The notes under the pieces were generated by a model. That model did no database searches. It saw nothing but the letters and a program-made list of their open reading frames with translations, and was not told the origin of the DNA. Below are positions 19,601-27,516 of a stretch of 64,000 nucleotides of DNA, piece by piece (within the stretch, counting starts at the first letter, position 1; every line of letters starts with the position of its first letter). Position numbers and translations under genes: made by a program. This DNA is from Ancylobacter tetraedralis (GTDB taxonomy: Bacteria > Pseudomonadota > Alphaproteobacteria > Rhizobiales > Xanthobacteraceae): NCBI RefSeq assembly GCF_014195655.1, contig NZ_JACICD010000008.1:1-64000 (forward strand), given 5' to 3'.

Positions 19601-20075
19601 CGAGGGCGTGCCGCGCGACCTCGCGCGAGCCCGCACCCTCTATGAGCAGGCGGCGCGAGCGGGCAACCTGCACGCCATGCACAATCTCGGTGTGCTGCTG
19701 GCCTCGGGCACGAATGGACCGCCGGATTATGCACAGGCGGCGGCCTGGTTCACCAGCGCGGCCGAGCACGGCCTGCGCGACAGCCAGTTCAACCTCGCCA
19801 TTCTTTATGCGCGCGGCTTCGGCGTCGTGGCGGATCCGGTGCAGGCGTGGCGCTGGTTCGCGCTGGCGGCGGCGGCCGGCGACGCACAGGCGGCGGCCAA
19901 GCGCGACGCCATCGGCGTGATGCTCGATCCCAAATCGCTCGCCGCCGCCCGCCTCGCGGTGCAGGGCTGGACGCCCGTGATGGCGGATGCCCGCGCCAAT
20001 GAAGGCACCGGGCCGGAGGCGGGCAAGGCCGCGGACCCCGCAGCCACCGTGCCGCGCAAGACCGCGTTGCGCTGA
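16662..20075 (+). CDS. PodJ-like polar protein with coiled coil, single membrane segment and Sel1 repeats
   Basis: An 1137-residue protein laid out like PodJ/localisation factors of alphaproteobacteria. Near the N-terminus is the amphipathic APEAWRAMSDAARRAGLPLDEWL segment (33-55), typical of such proteins. A long charged, heptad-rich cytoplasmic part (about 60-620) is interrupted by Pro/Ala linkers. A single membrane segment sits near 786-800 (ARIRAMLLIGACGSALAYGS), and the C-terminal periplasmic part holds about four Sel1/TPR-like repeats (927-1083; e.g. YRLGALYEKGAEGVPRDLARA). Such proteins organise cell poles or envelope synthesis. No peptidoglycan-binding domain follows the repeats. The start is uncertain: ATG 16662 or ATG 16698 (MSALDATET). 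Two internal tandem DNA repeats are listed separately. Confidence 0.82.
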   Translation: MSLLRRGRAILAMSALDATETAVRQRVPSLSGQIAPEAWRAMSDAARRAGLPLDEWLKAQLIASNAGVAQTAAASGGSVEDLQRRVEELSGAIDRLVDSAPSAIRQAEPPAPTNRRAPSPPRSAALAATDGRIDAAIRQINERLDALNTPRASARQHTTVPAGEDISRPAEAVARRDDPPAATDAPPRRRERPVPAAHSPQAIEAAIAEIAARQQQLDQAAGTRPPRPIPPLARGEEPVPGPSPLFAPLPERPAARHPMKADPLDAIQHELGEMRQTIADLAPRQAIDELQRTMMRLADRAERTRAGDDDMRATLLALRDMIGNLKRPEHPGVLITRVEQLERKIDIVNAKTVDGAAIARLQAQAGEIRELLARALSTDALQRLAEQVALLAGRIGQIPRVDETTLQAAVAPLERRIDALVERIDRRPEPVVPVDDILGRLDALQKELASARREPPAGMEHLFRGMAERLERIERPIQLPDHGPRFDALSRQVAEIAQKLDHAATPAAQITGQLSTIERAVNDLFIHMEETRATLLATSGNRPHPTGGGGGSGGAGAGLGDAHALLKREIAAIEAARASARPPHANTAPSSPALRNPDAPAHAVIPAKPVRQAGPQPSFTPPPASIPKPFEPQLMRAALEELARSPQVATAYAAPPAYQPADDETATYAPEEALQEALHETPQEALHETPQDASGQAPKPAPEKTRLMPGALGDAFDLPGAPEVRAPHGPVGSPGAAAGQPGRAHFIAQARRATQPGTRDRADPAGRHGERGSPAARNTARWAARIRAMLLIGACGSALAYGSWHVLGTMREGQLRAGAPVPAGSQPTLARPGASSLPPGAAPLPDDITGSIGNGPRGAPAGPPSALPMPAVPPATPSQTAPTQAAPNQAAPNQAAPNLAPGPSSMAGPEDLPLAIGSQGLRSAALSGDAGAAFEVANRFQQGMGVPPSAARAAQWFAFAADCGSIPAAYRLGALYEKGAEGVPRDLARARTLYEQAARAGNLHAMHNLGVLLASGTNGPPDYAQAAAWFTSAAEHGLRDSQFNLAILYARGFGVVADPVQAWRWFALAAAAGDAQAAAKRDAIGVMLDPKSLAAARLAVQGWTPVMADARANEGTGPEAGKAADPAATVPRKTALR
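18675..18734 (+). repeat. 24-bp tandem repeat coding EALHETPQ in the PodJ-like gene
   Basis: Two 24-bp copies (18687-18710 and 18711-18734) differ by one base and follow a half copy at 18675-18686. They encode the 8-residue unit EALHETPQ. The unit length is a multiple of three, so copy-number change would keep the frame. Confidence 0.85.
19311..19355 (+). repeat. 15-bp perfect tandem repeat (three copies) coding QAAPN in the PodJ-like gene
   Basis: Three identical copies of CAGGCAGCCCCGAAC encode QAAPN in the periplasmic linker between the membrane segment and the Sel1 repeats. It is in frame and a likely site of length variation between strains. Confidence 0.9.
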
Positions 20076-20132
20076 ACCTCGCAATGCTCTGGAGATCGCC
20101 CGGCGGCGGGAACGCGGGGCAGGCTTCCCGGC

Positions 20133-20861
20133 TCAGTGGTCGGGCAGGCAGGCGTGGTGCGCGAAGCGATAGATGCGCGCGCCTCCGGCCAGATGCGCCG
20201 CAAAGGCACCGGCAAACAGCCCCTCGATCGCGGGGTCGCGCACGTTGAGACCGCCGGCATAGGCCCCCAGCGCCGGCATGACCAGGCGCTTGCCGTCCGT
20301 GGCGAAGCAGCGCCGGCGCAGGCTCTGGCCGCGCACCACAAGGCGGGCCACCGGGTGCAGGTGCCCGGCGATCTCGCCCTCGCTGTCGCCGGCCTGGGGT
20401 TCGTGACGCAGGGTGATGGGGCCGATCGTCAGTTCGTTCACATGGCTGCCGCCGAGCCCCGGCATCGGGTCGGGATCGTGATTGCCGGCCACCCAGATCA
20501 TCTCGCGCCCGCGCAGCAGGCGGGCGAGCGCCCCGCGCTCCTCGCCGCCCAGCCGCTCGGCGCCGCGTCGGTCATGGAAGCTGTCGCCGAGCGAAACCAC
20601 CGCGCGCGGACGCCAGCGATCGACGATCTGGGCCAGCACGGCCAGCGTGGCGCGGCTGTCATAGGGCGGCAGCAGCGCGCCGCGTGCCGCCATCGCCGAG
20701 CCCTTTTCCAGATGCAGGTCGGCGACGATGATAAGCCGCTCGGCCGGCCAGTAGAGCGCGCCGGCCGGGTCCAGCACGAAACGCGTACCCGCAAGCGGGA
20801 AGCCCCCCTCCCCTTGCCGCTCGATGTCATAACGCACGGCACGAACCGTCGTCGACGTCAC
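20133..20861 (-). CDS. pdeM: ligase-associated DNA damage response endonuclease PdeM
   Basis: A 242-residue calcineurin-like metallophosphoesterase. Metal-binding motifs are VADLHLEKG (D48, H50), GDSFHDRRG (D93), GNHDPDP (126-132) and GEIAGHLHP. This family accompanies the bacterial ligase/exonuclease/helicase DNA-repair set. The first 35 bases overlap the 3' end of the helicase gene, so the two are translated together. The other members, exonuclease and ligase, are at 24378-27238 on the other strand. Confidence 0.92.
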   Translation of the reverse strand: MTSTTVRAVRYDIERQGEGGFPLAGTRFVLDPAGALYWPAERLIIVADLHLEKGSAMAARGALLPPYDSRATLAVLAQIVDRWRPRAVVSLGDSFHDRRGAERLGGEERGALARLLRGREMIWVAGNHDPDPMPGLGGSHVNELTIGPITLRHEPQAGDSEGEIAGHLHPVARLVVRGQSLRRRCFATDGKRLVMPALGAYAGGLNVRDPAIEGLFAGAFAAHLAGGARIYRFAHHACLPDH

Positions 20862-23364
20862 GCGTCGCCTCCCTGATCAGCTCTTCCTCGGCTTCAGCCA
20901 GCAGTGCTTCGCTCGCATTGCCCGCCACTCTCTCGCGACCGATCTCCAGCATCACGGGCACGGCGAGGGGCGACACGCGCCGCAGTGCAATATGCTCGAT
21001 TCGCCCCGAAATTCGAACCAACATGTCGGACAGACGGCGAATATCCAGAAGCCCCGTCGCCGCATCCGCGCGGGCGGCGCGCAGCAGCACATGGCCCGGC
21101 TCATGTCGGCGCAGCACGTCATAGACGAGGTCGGTCGACATGGTCACCTGCCGCGCATTCTTCTCCTTTCCGGGAAAGCGCCGCTCGATCAGCCCGGCGA
21201 TGACCGCGCATTGGCGGAAGGTGCGCTTCATCAGCGCGGATTCGTCGAGCCACGCCTCCAGGTCGTCGCCCAGCATGTCGGCGTCGAACAGCGCGTCGAG
21301 GTCGAGCCGGCCCTGCGCGATGGCAAGCGACAGGTCGGAAACGCCATAGATCGCCAGCGCGTAATCGTTCGCCATGAAGCCGAGCGGGTTCAGCCCTGCC
21401 CGGTCCAGCCGGCGCGTCAGCAGCATGCCGAGCGTCTGGTGGGCGAGCCGCCCTTCGAACGGATAGGCGACGAGATAATGCCGCCCGCCGCGCGGAAAGG
21501 TCTCGATCAGCAGGTCGTCGCGTCCCGGCAGCCGCGAGCGCAGCTTCTGCAGGTCTAGCCAGTCATGCACCTGCCCCGGCAGGCTCGCCCAGCGCGCCGG
21601 GTCGGCCAGCAGGGCGCGCACGCCCGAGGCGAGGAAGGTGGAGAGCGGAAACTTGCCGCCGGCATAGGAGGGTACTTTCGGATCGGTGGCGCTGGTGCGG
21701 GCGACGCGTACCTCATCATCGACGATGGCGAGATAGTGCAGCACTTCGCCGGCGAAGACGAACGTGTCGCCCGGGCTCAGCATCTCGACGAAATACTCCT
21801 CCACCTCGCCCAGCACCCGGCCGCCAAAGCGCGATTTCGCGCTGGTGAGGCGCACCTTGAGCATGGAGGATTCGACGATGGTGCCGACATTCAGCCGGTA
21901 TTGCTGCGCCACCTGCGGATTGGCGACGCGCCAGCGCCCATCCTTGCGCGGGCGGATGCGGGCGAAGCGCTCATAAGCGCGCAGCGCGTAGCCGCCGGTG
22001 GCGACGAAATCGACCACGTCGTCGAAATCCGCCCGCGTCAGCCCCGCATAAGGCTCGGCGGATGTCACCTCGGCATAGAGATCGTCCACGGCAAAGGGCT
22101 CGGCGCAGGCCATGCCGAGCACATGCTGGGCCAGCACGTCCAGCGCTCCGCGGCGCTCCACGGCGCCATCCTGCGCCCCCGCGCGCACCGCTTCCAGCGC
22201 GGCGCGGCATTCCAGCACCTCGAAGCGGTTCGCCGGCACCAGCACGGCCCGCGAGGGCTCGTCCAGCCGGTGATTGGCCCGGCCGATGCGCTGCATCAGC
22301 CGCGAGGAGCCCTTGGGCGCGCCAACATTCACGACGAGATCGACCGCGCCCCAGTCGATGCCGAGGTCCAGCGAGGAGGTGCACACCACCGCCTTCAGCT
22401 TCCCCTCGCCCATCGCCGCCTCCACGCGCCGGCGCTGCGAGACGTCGAGCGAACCGTGATGCAGGGCGATCGGCAGATTGGCGTCGTTGACGCGCCACAG
22501 TTCCTGGAAGAGCAGTTCCGCCTGCATGCGCGTGTTGACGAAGACCAGCGTCGTCGTGTTGGCCACGATCAGCGCGTAGATCTCTTTCAGCGAATGGCGC
22601 GCCGTGTGCCCTGCCCAGGGCACATGGGCGACGCTCTCCAGCATGGAGAGCTCAGGCGCCGCGCCGGCCTCGGCGATGACCAGATCGCCCATTTCCGGCT
22701 CGCCTGTTTGAGGCACCAGCCAGCGGCGCAGCGTGTCGGGGTCCGCCACGGTGGCGGAGAGGCCGACGGTCTGCACCCCGGGCGCCAGTTGCCGGAGCCG
22801 CGCGAGACCGAGCGACAGCAGGTCGCCACGCTTGGAGCCGGCCAGCGCGTGCAGCTCATCGAGCACGATGCGCCGGAGATCGCCGAACAGATGGGCGGCA
22901 TCGCCCGAGGCGATGAGCAGCGCGATTTGCTCGGGCGTGGTGAGCAGGATATCCGGAGGATCGCGCCGCTGGCGCTGGCGGCGCGAGGCGGGCGTGTCGC
23001 CGGTGCGCGTCTCGATGCGGATGGGCAGGCCCATCTCGGCCGCCGGCCGCTCCAGATTGCGCGCGACATCCACGGCCAGCGCCTTGAGCGGGGAGATATA
23101 GAGCGTGTGCAGGCCCGGCGGGCGCGGACTGTTGCTGCGCCGCTGCGCGCGCGCCGCCAGCTCGATCAGGCTCGGCAGGAAGCCGGCCAGCGTCTTGCCC
23201 GCGCCGGTGGGCGCGATCAGCAGGGTGGAGCGGCCGAGCCGCGCCTTGGCGATCAGCTCCAGCTGATGCGCGCGAGGGGCCCAGCCACGGCTGGCGAACC
23301 AGCCCGCGAACGGCTCGGGCAACAAGGCGGTCTCGTCGTCGCGGTGGGGATCCATGGTCGGCAC
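20827..23364 (-). CDS. ligase-associated DNA damage response DEXH-box helicase (Lhr type)
   Basis: An 845-residue superfamily 2 helicase. It has Walker A APTGAGKT (51-58), a Walker B DELH box in RRIVLDELHAL, motif III as LSATV, and a second RecA domain with TTLVFVNTRMQAELLF, the CTSSLDLGIDWG region and RIGRANHR (motif VI). The long C-terminal region is the Lhr-core type. It fits the ligase-associated helicase that works with PdeM, the MBL exonuclease and an ATP-dependent ligase in DNA repair. It unwinds or translocates on DNA using ATP; the exact lesion it handles is not known. It is first in the helicase-pdeM operon. Confidence 0.94.
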   Translation of the reverse strand: MPTMDPHRDDETALLPEPFAGWFASRGWAPRAHQLELIAKARLGRSTLLIAPTGAGKTLAGFLPSLIELAARAQRRSNSPRPPGLHTLYISPLKALAVDVARNLERPAAEMGLPIRIETRTGDTPASRRQRQRRDPPDILLTTPEQIALLIASGDAAHLFGDLRRIVLDELHALAGSKRGDLLSLGLARLRQLAPGVQTVGLSATVADPDTLRRWLVPQTGEPEMGDLVIAEAGAAPELSMLESVAHVPWAGHTARHSLKEIYALIVANTTTLVFVNTRMQAELLFQELWRVNDANLPIALHHGSLDVSQRRRVEAAMGEGKLKAVVCTSSLDLGIDWGAVDLVVNVGAPKGSSRLMQRIGRANHRLDEPSRAVLVPANRFEVLECRAALEAVRAGAQDGAVERRGALDVLAQHVLGMACAEPFAVDDLYAEVTSAEPYAGLTRADFDDVVDFVATGGYALRAYERFARIRPRKDGRWRVANPQVAQQYRLNVGTIVESSMLKVRLTSAKSRFGGRVLGEVEEYFVEMLSPGDTFVFAGEVLHYLAIVDDEVRVARTSATDPKVPSYAGGKFPLSTFLASGVRALLADPARWASLPGQVHDWLDLQKLRSRLPGRDDLLIETFPRGGRHYLVAYPFEGRLAHQTLGMLLTRRLDRAGLNPLGFMANDYALAIYGVSDLSLAIAQGRLDLDALFDADMLGDDLEAWLDESALMKRTFRQCAVIAGLIERRFPGKEKNARQVTMSTDLVYDVLRRHEPGHVLLRAARADAATGLLDIRRLSDMLVRISGRIEHIALRRVSPLAVPVMLEIGRERVAGNASEALLAEAEEELIREATRDVDDGSCRAL

Positions 23365-23402
23365 CGCGACAAGCTAATGCGTCGGCGCCCAATTGCGAGG
23401 GG

Positions 23403-24326
23403 TCAGGCGCGCCGCGCCACCACCACCAGCCCCGGCACCGGCTTTTCCTTCTCGGTGCGGGTGGATGCCGCATCGCAGGAGACCAGCGCCAGCCCCGCGC
23501 TCGCCAGCGCTCCGCGCACATAGGCCTCGCCATGGGCGAAGCGCAGCGTGTCGCGCAGCAGGATGCCCTGCCCGGCATGCGTTTCCACGGTGAAGGCGGC
23601 GAGCCCGCCCGGCTCCAACACGCGGCGGGTCTCGGCCAGAATGGGGCCGAGATCGTCCAGATAGCAGAAGGCATCGCCGGCGAAGATCAGGTCCGCGTCC
23701 TCGCCCGGGCGCTGCGTGAGGAAGGACACCATCTCCCCCGCCACCGCCCGCTCATAGACGCCGCGCCTGCGAGCCAGCGCGATCATGTTGGGCGAGAGGT
23801 CGACACCCACCATCGCCCCGACATGATCGGCCAGTAGCATCGCCACCAGCCCGGTGCCGCAGCCCAGATCCAGCCCGCGCGCGAAGGCGTAAGGCCGCCC
23901 GAGCGCGACGCAGGCGTCCGCCAGCGCCGCGTCGATCAGTTCCGGCCCGCGATAGGACAGGCGCGCCAGCGCGGCGTCGAAGCGATCGGCATATTGATCG
24001 AACAACGTGCGCACATAGGCTTCGCTCATGCCGGCCTCGGCGGTGCCGCCGAGCCGGGCGATGCGCAGCCCGGCGCCGAGCGTATCGCCGGGATCGAGCA
24101 CCAGCGCCTGCCGGTAGGCCTCCAGCGCGCCAGACGCATCATCCACCTCACGCGCTTCGCCGAGCAGGAACCAGCCCGGCGCGTAATGCGGCGCGCGCGC
24201 CATCGCCTCATCCAGCAGCCGCGCGGCGTCGGCCGCATTGCCTTCCGCCAGCAGCGCGCGCGCCCAGTCGAGCCGGCGGTCGACCAAGGGATCCCCGGAG
24301 GAAAGAAACAGCCGGCCGTCGCTCAT
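23403..24326 (-). CDS. TPR-containing class I SAM-dependent methyltransferase
   Basis: A 307-residue protein. Residues 10-85 hold about two TPR-like helical pairs (ARALLAEGNAADAARLLDEA, then ALEAYRQALVLDPGD). A methyltransferase domain follows with motif I GLDLGCGTGLVAMLLADH near residue 152, GVDLSPNMIALAR, and a late LEPGGLAAFTVET. The substrate is unknown. It sits between the two divergent halves of the ligase-associated repair set: 38 bases from the helicase gene and 51 bases from the exonuclease start, on the helicase strand. The ATG at 24326 begins the TPR part. Confidence 0.88.
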   Translation of the reverse strand: MSDGRLFLSSGDPLVDRRLDWARALLAEGNAADAARLLDEAMARAPHYAPGWFLLGEAREVDDASGALEAYRQALVLDPGDTLGAGLRIARLGGTAEAGMSEAYVRTLFDQYADRFDAALARLSYRGPELIDAALADACVALGRPYAFARGLDLGCGTGLVAMLLADHVGAMVGVDLSPNMIALARRRGVYERAVAGEMVSFLTQRPGEDADLIFAGDAFCYLDDLGPILAETRRVLEPGGLAAFTVETHAGQGILLRDTLRFAHGEAYVRGALASAGLALVSCDAASTRTEKEKPVPGLVVVARRA

Positions 24327-24377
24327 GATGGGGGGCTCTCGCGAAAAGGCGGTGGGGCGCCCTATATAGGTTCCGCG

Positions 24378-25442
24378 ATGCGCCCGGAAGAGCTTCTCCA
24401 TTCGACCCCGCAGGGCCTCTACTCGCCCGCCGGCGGCTTCTACATCGATCCCACGCGCCCGGTTCCCCGCGCGCTGATCACCCATGGCCATTCCGACCAT
24501 GCCCGCGCCGGCCACGGCGCCGTGATGGCGACGCGCGAGACGCTCGACATCATGGCGATCCGCTATGGCGAAGCCTTTGCCGGCGCGACGCAGGTCGCGC
24601 CCTATGGCGCCCGGCAGGAGGTGAACGGCGTCGCCGTCACCTTCCACCCGGCCGGGCATATTCTCGGCTCGGCGCAGATCGCGCTCGACTGGAAGGGCTG
24701 CACCATCGTCGCCTCGGGCGACTACAAGCCGGGCGCCGATCCCACCGCCGCGCCGTTCGAGCCGGTGCGCTGCCATGTGTTCATCTCGGAGGCGACCTTC
24801 GGCCTGCCGGTGTTCCGCCATCCCGACCCGCTCAAGGAGACGGAAAAGCTCACCGCTTCGCTGGCGCTCTTCCCCGAGCGGGCGCATCTGGTCGGCGCCT
24901 ATGCGCTCGGCAAGGCGCAGCGGGTGATGGCGCTGCTGCGCGCCGCCGGCTACACCCGGCCCATTCTCATGCATGGCGCGATGGAGCGGCTGACAGCCTA
25001 TTACGCCGCGGAGGGCATCGATCTCGGCGAGGTCCGCCTCGCCCGCGACGCGTCGCCGGCGGAGCGGGCCGGCGCGGTAGTCATCTGCCCGCCGAGCGCG
25101 CTGGGCGACGTGTGGTCGCGCCGGTTCGGCGATCCCGTCACCGCCTTCGCCTCGGGGTGGATGCGCATTCGCGCCCGCGCCCGCCAGAACGGCGTGGAAC
25201 TGCCGCTGATCCTTTCCGACCATGCGGACTGGGACGATCTCCAGGCCGCCATCCTCGCCACCGGCTGCGAGGAACTCTGGGTCACGCATGGGCAGGAAGA
25301 CGCGCTGGTGCACTGGGCCGGGCTTGCCGGCCTGCGCGCCCGGCCGCTGCACATGGTGGGCTATGGCGAGGAGGAGGCGGACAACGCCGCCGCGCCCGAT
25401 GCGCCCGCGCCCGCCGCAGGCGACGGCGAGGCCTCCGCATGA
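24378..25442 (+). CDS. ligase-associated DNA exonuclease (MBL fold)
   Basis: A 354-residue metallo-beta-lactamase/beta-CASP protein. The zinc signature THGHSDHARAG (35-45) is followed by HPAGHILGSAQI, SGDYKPGAD and ILSDHADWDDL, as in CPSF/SNM1-type nucleases and the ligase-associated exonuclease family. It processes DNA ends before sealing. Its stop overlaps the ligase start as ATGA, which indicates translational coupling. The C-terminal tail (about 335-354) is Ala/Pro-rich and variable. Confidence 0.93.
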   Translation: MRPEELLHSTPQGLYSPAGGFYIDPTRPVPRALITHGHSDHARAGHGAVMATRETLDIMAIRYGEAFAGATQVAPYGARQEVNGVAVTFHPAGHILGSAQIALDWKGCTIVASGDYKPGADPTAAPFEPVRCHVFISEATFGLPVFRHPDPLKETEKLTASLALFPERAHLVGAYALGKAQRVMALLRAAGYTRPILMHGAMERLTAYYAAEGIDLGEVRLARDASPAERAGAVVICPPSALGDVWSRRFGDPVTAFASGWMRIRARARQNGVELPLILSDHADWDDLQAAILATGCEELWVTHGQEDALVHWAGLAGLRARPLHMVGYGEEEADNAAAPDAPAPAAGDGEASA

Positions 25443-27238
25443 ACCGCTTCGCCGCCCTGATCGACCGCCTCGCCTATGAGCCGCGCCGCAACGGCAAGAT
25501 CGCGCTGATCGCCGATTATTTTCGCCACACGCCGGATCCCGAGCGCGGCTGGGCGCTCGCCGCGCTGACCGGCGCGCTCACCTTCCGCAATGCCAAGGCG
25601 GGGCTGATCCGCCAGCTGATCGCCGAACGTACCGACCCCGTGCTGTTCGCCCTCTCCTATGATTATGTCGGCGACCTCTCCGAGACCGTCGCGCTGATGT
25701 GGCCGGCCCCGCCGCGGCGAAGTGAGGAAGGCCCCTCACCCGCCCCTCCCCCCCTGGGGGAGAGGGCATTGGAAACGTCCTCGGGAAATGGCGAGGAGGA
25801 CGTCCCGCTCGAAGCCATCGTCCACGCCTTCACCCATATGGGCCGCGCCGAACTGCCGGCCGTGCTCGCCGCCCTGCTGGACCGGCTGGACGAGACCGGG
25901 CGCTGGGCGCTGCTCAAGCTCATCACCGGCGGCCTGCGCATCGGCGTCTCGGCCCGCCTCGCCAAGACGGCGGTGGCGACGCTGGGGAGCCTCGCGCCGG
26001 ACGATATCGAACTGGTCTGGCCGGGCATGGCGCCGCCCTATGAGAGCCTCTTCGCCTGGGCGGAGGGAACCGGCCCGCGCCCGCAGACCGACGACCCCGC
26101 CCCGTTCCGCCCGGTCATGCTGTCGCACGCCATCGAGGACGCGGATTTCGCCGCGCTCGACGCCGCCCAATTCCGCGCCGAATGGAAATGGGACGGCATC
26201 CGCGTGCAGGCCGTGCGCGGCCGGGGGGCGGACGGGCGGCATGTCACGCGGCTCTACAGCCGCACCGGTGAGGATATCTCGCCCGCCTTTCCTGATCTGG
26301 CGCAGGCGCTCGCCTTCGACGGGGCGGTGGATGGCGAATTGCTGGTCCTGCGCGAGGGTCGGGTGCAGTCCTTCAACGTCCTGCAGCAGCGGCTCAACCG
26401 CAAGGCCGTCTCACCCAAGCTCATGCTCGACTATCCCGCGCATATCCGCGCCTATGACCTTCTGGTCGCGGAGGGCGAGGATCTGCGCGACCTGCCCTTC
26501 GAGGCCCGCCGCGCCCGGCTGGAGGCGCTGGTCGCCGCCCATCCGGCGCAGGAGGGGCTCGACCATTCCCGGCTCGATCTCTCGCCGCTGGTGCCCTTCA
26601 CCAGCTGGGACGCCCTTGCCGCCGCCCGAGCCGACCCCGGAGCCCATGGCGCGGGCGCGGATGCCGAGGCAGTGGAGGGCGTGATGCTGAAGCGCGCCGA
26701 CAGCCCCTATCTGCCCGGCCGCCCCAAGGGCCCGTGGTGGAAATGGAAGCGCGATCCGCACAGCGTCGATGCGGTGCTGATGTACGCCCAGCGCGGCCAT
26801 GGCAAGCGTTCGTCCTTCTATTCCGACTACACGTTCGGGGTGTGGACGGGGGAAACCTCGGGGACGGGCGAACTGGTGCCGGTCGGCAAGGCCTATTTCG
26901 GCTTCACCGACGCCGAACTCGCCGAGATCGATCGTTTCGTGCGGCGCAACACCGTCAATCGCTTCGGGCCGGTGCGCGAAGTGGTGCACACGCCGACCGA
27001 GGGGCTGGTGCTGGAAATCGCGTTCGAGGGACTGGCGCGCTCGCCCCGCCACCGCTCGGGCCTTGCCATGCGCTTCCCCCGTGTCGCCCGCCTGCGCTGG
27101 GACAAGCCGCCCGGCGAGGCCGACCGGCTGGCGACGCTGGAGGCGATGATCGGCACCGGGGATGGCGAGCGCGAGCGCGCTCCCCGCCGCCCCTCCCGCG
27201 TGGTAGGGAAGCGGCCGGCACCATCCGAGGGAGCGTGA
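25439..27238 (+). CDS. ATP-dependent DNA ligase (LigC-like, repair type)
   Basis: A 599-residue cisplatin-class ligase. An N-terminal DNA-binding domain (1-200) precedes the nucleotidyltransferase domain with the catalytic lysine K250 in EWKWDGIRVQ. Downstream are RLYSRTGEDISPAFPDL, VDGELLVL, EGVMLKRADSPY and the WWKWKRDP motif V, then the OB domain. It seals nicks using ATP rather than NAD+, in the repair set with the neighbouring exonuclease, PdeM and helicase. Oddity: residues about 92-121 (PPRRSEEG to EEDVP) look like a foreign linker encoded by a palindromic, REP-like stretch, listed separately. This lies in a loop of the N-terminal domain and keeps the frame. Confidence 0.94.
   Translation: MNRFAALIDRLAYEPRRNGKIALIADYFRHTPDPERGWALAALTGALTFRNAKAGLIRQLIAERTDPVLFALSYDYVGDLSETVALMWPAPPRRSEEGPSPAPPPLGERALETSSGNGEEDVPLEAIVHAFTHMGRAELPAVLAALLDRLDETGRWALLKLITGGLRIGVSARLAKTAVATLGSLAPDDIELVWPGMAPPYESLFAWAEGTGPRPQTDDPAPFRPVMLSHAIEDADFAALDAAQFRAEWKWDGIRVQAVRGRGADGRHVTRLYSRTGEDISPAFPDLAQALAFDGAVDGELLVLREGRVQSFNVLQQRLNRKAVSPKLMLDYPAHIRAYDLLVAEGEDLRDLPFEARRARLEALVAAHPAQEGLDHSRLDLSPLVPFTSWDALAAARADPGAHGAGADAEAVEGVMLKRADSPYLPGRPKGPWWKWKRDPHSVDAVLMYAQRGHGKRSSFYSDYTFGVWTGETSGTGELVPVGKAYFGFTDAELAEIDRFVRRNTVNRFGPVREVVHTPTEGLVLEIAFEGLARSPRHRSGLAMRFPRVARLRWDKPPGEADRLATLEAMIGTGDGERERAPRRPSRVVGKRPAPSEGA
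25728..25768 (+). repeat. REP-like palindromic insertion translated inside the DNA ligase
   Basis: A stretch of C-rich then G-rich sequence with a perfect hairpin, CTCCCCC (25746-25752), loop CCT, GGGGGAG (25756-25762), flanked by CCCCTCACCCGCC and AGGG. It resembles intergenic palindromic repeats common in GC-rich alphaproteobacteria (CCCTCACC...CTCTCCC...GGGAGAGGG type), yet here it lies in the coding sequence of the ligase and is translated as GPSPAPPPLGERA without breaking the frame. Confidence 0.6.
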
Positions 27239-27242
27239 GTCG

Positions 27243-27512
27243 ATGGCCGAGAACCCGTTCGCCCGCTGGATGGGCGGCTCGCCCCTATGGGTGCTCATGC
27301 GGCTGCTGCTGCTCTCGCTGGTGGTCGGCGTCATCCTCTCCGCGCTCGGGCTGGATCCGATGAACATCTTCACCAGCCTGGAGCGGCTGGTGCGCCACCT
27401 GTTCAGCTTCGGCTTCGACACGATCGAGCGGCTGTGGCGCTATGTCGTGCTCGGCGCGGTCATCGTCATCCCGCTCTGGCTCATCACCCGCCTCGCCAGC
27501 CGGGGCAAGTAG
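27243..27512 (+). CDS. DUF6460 small membrane protein
   Basis: An 89-residue protein with two membrane segments (about 15-40 and 64-84), joined by a short amphipathic stretch NIFTSLERLVRHLFSFGF. The pattern matches proteins annotated DUF6460; the function is unknown. It starts 4 bases after the ligase stop and ends 4 bases before the GTG start of the MATE gene, so it sits in one transcription unit with both. Confidence 0.78.
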   Translation: MAENPFARWMGGSPLWVLMRLLLLSLVVGVILSALGLDPMNIFTSLERLVRHLFSFGFDTIERLWRYVVLGAVIVIPLWLITRLASRGK

Positions 27513-27516
27513 GCCG

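Noticed and set aside
21008-21024. T-arm-like TTCGAAC sequence suggestive of a tRNA
   Set aside because: It is isolated inside the helicase coding sequence with no surrounding cloverleaf.
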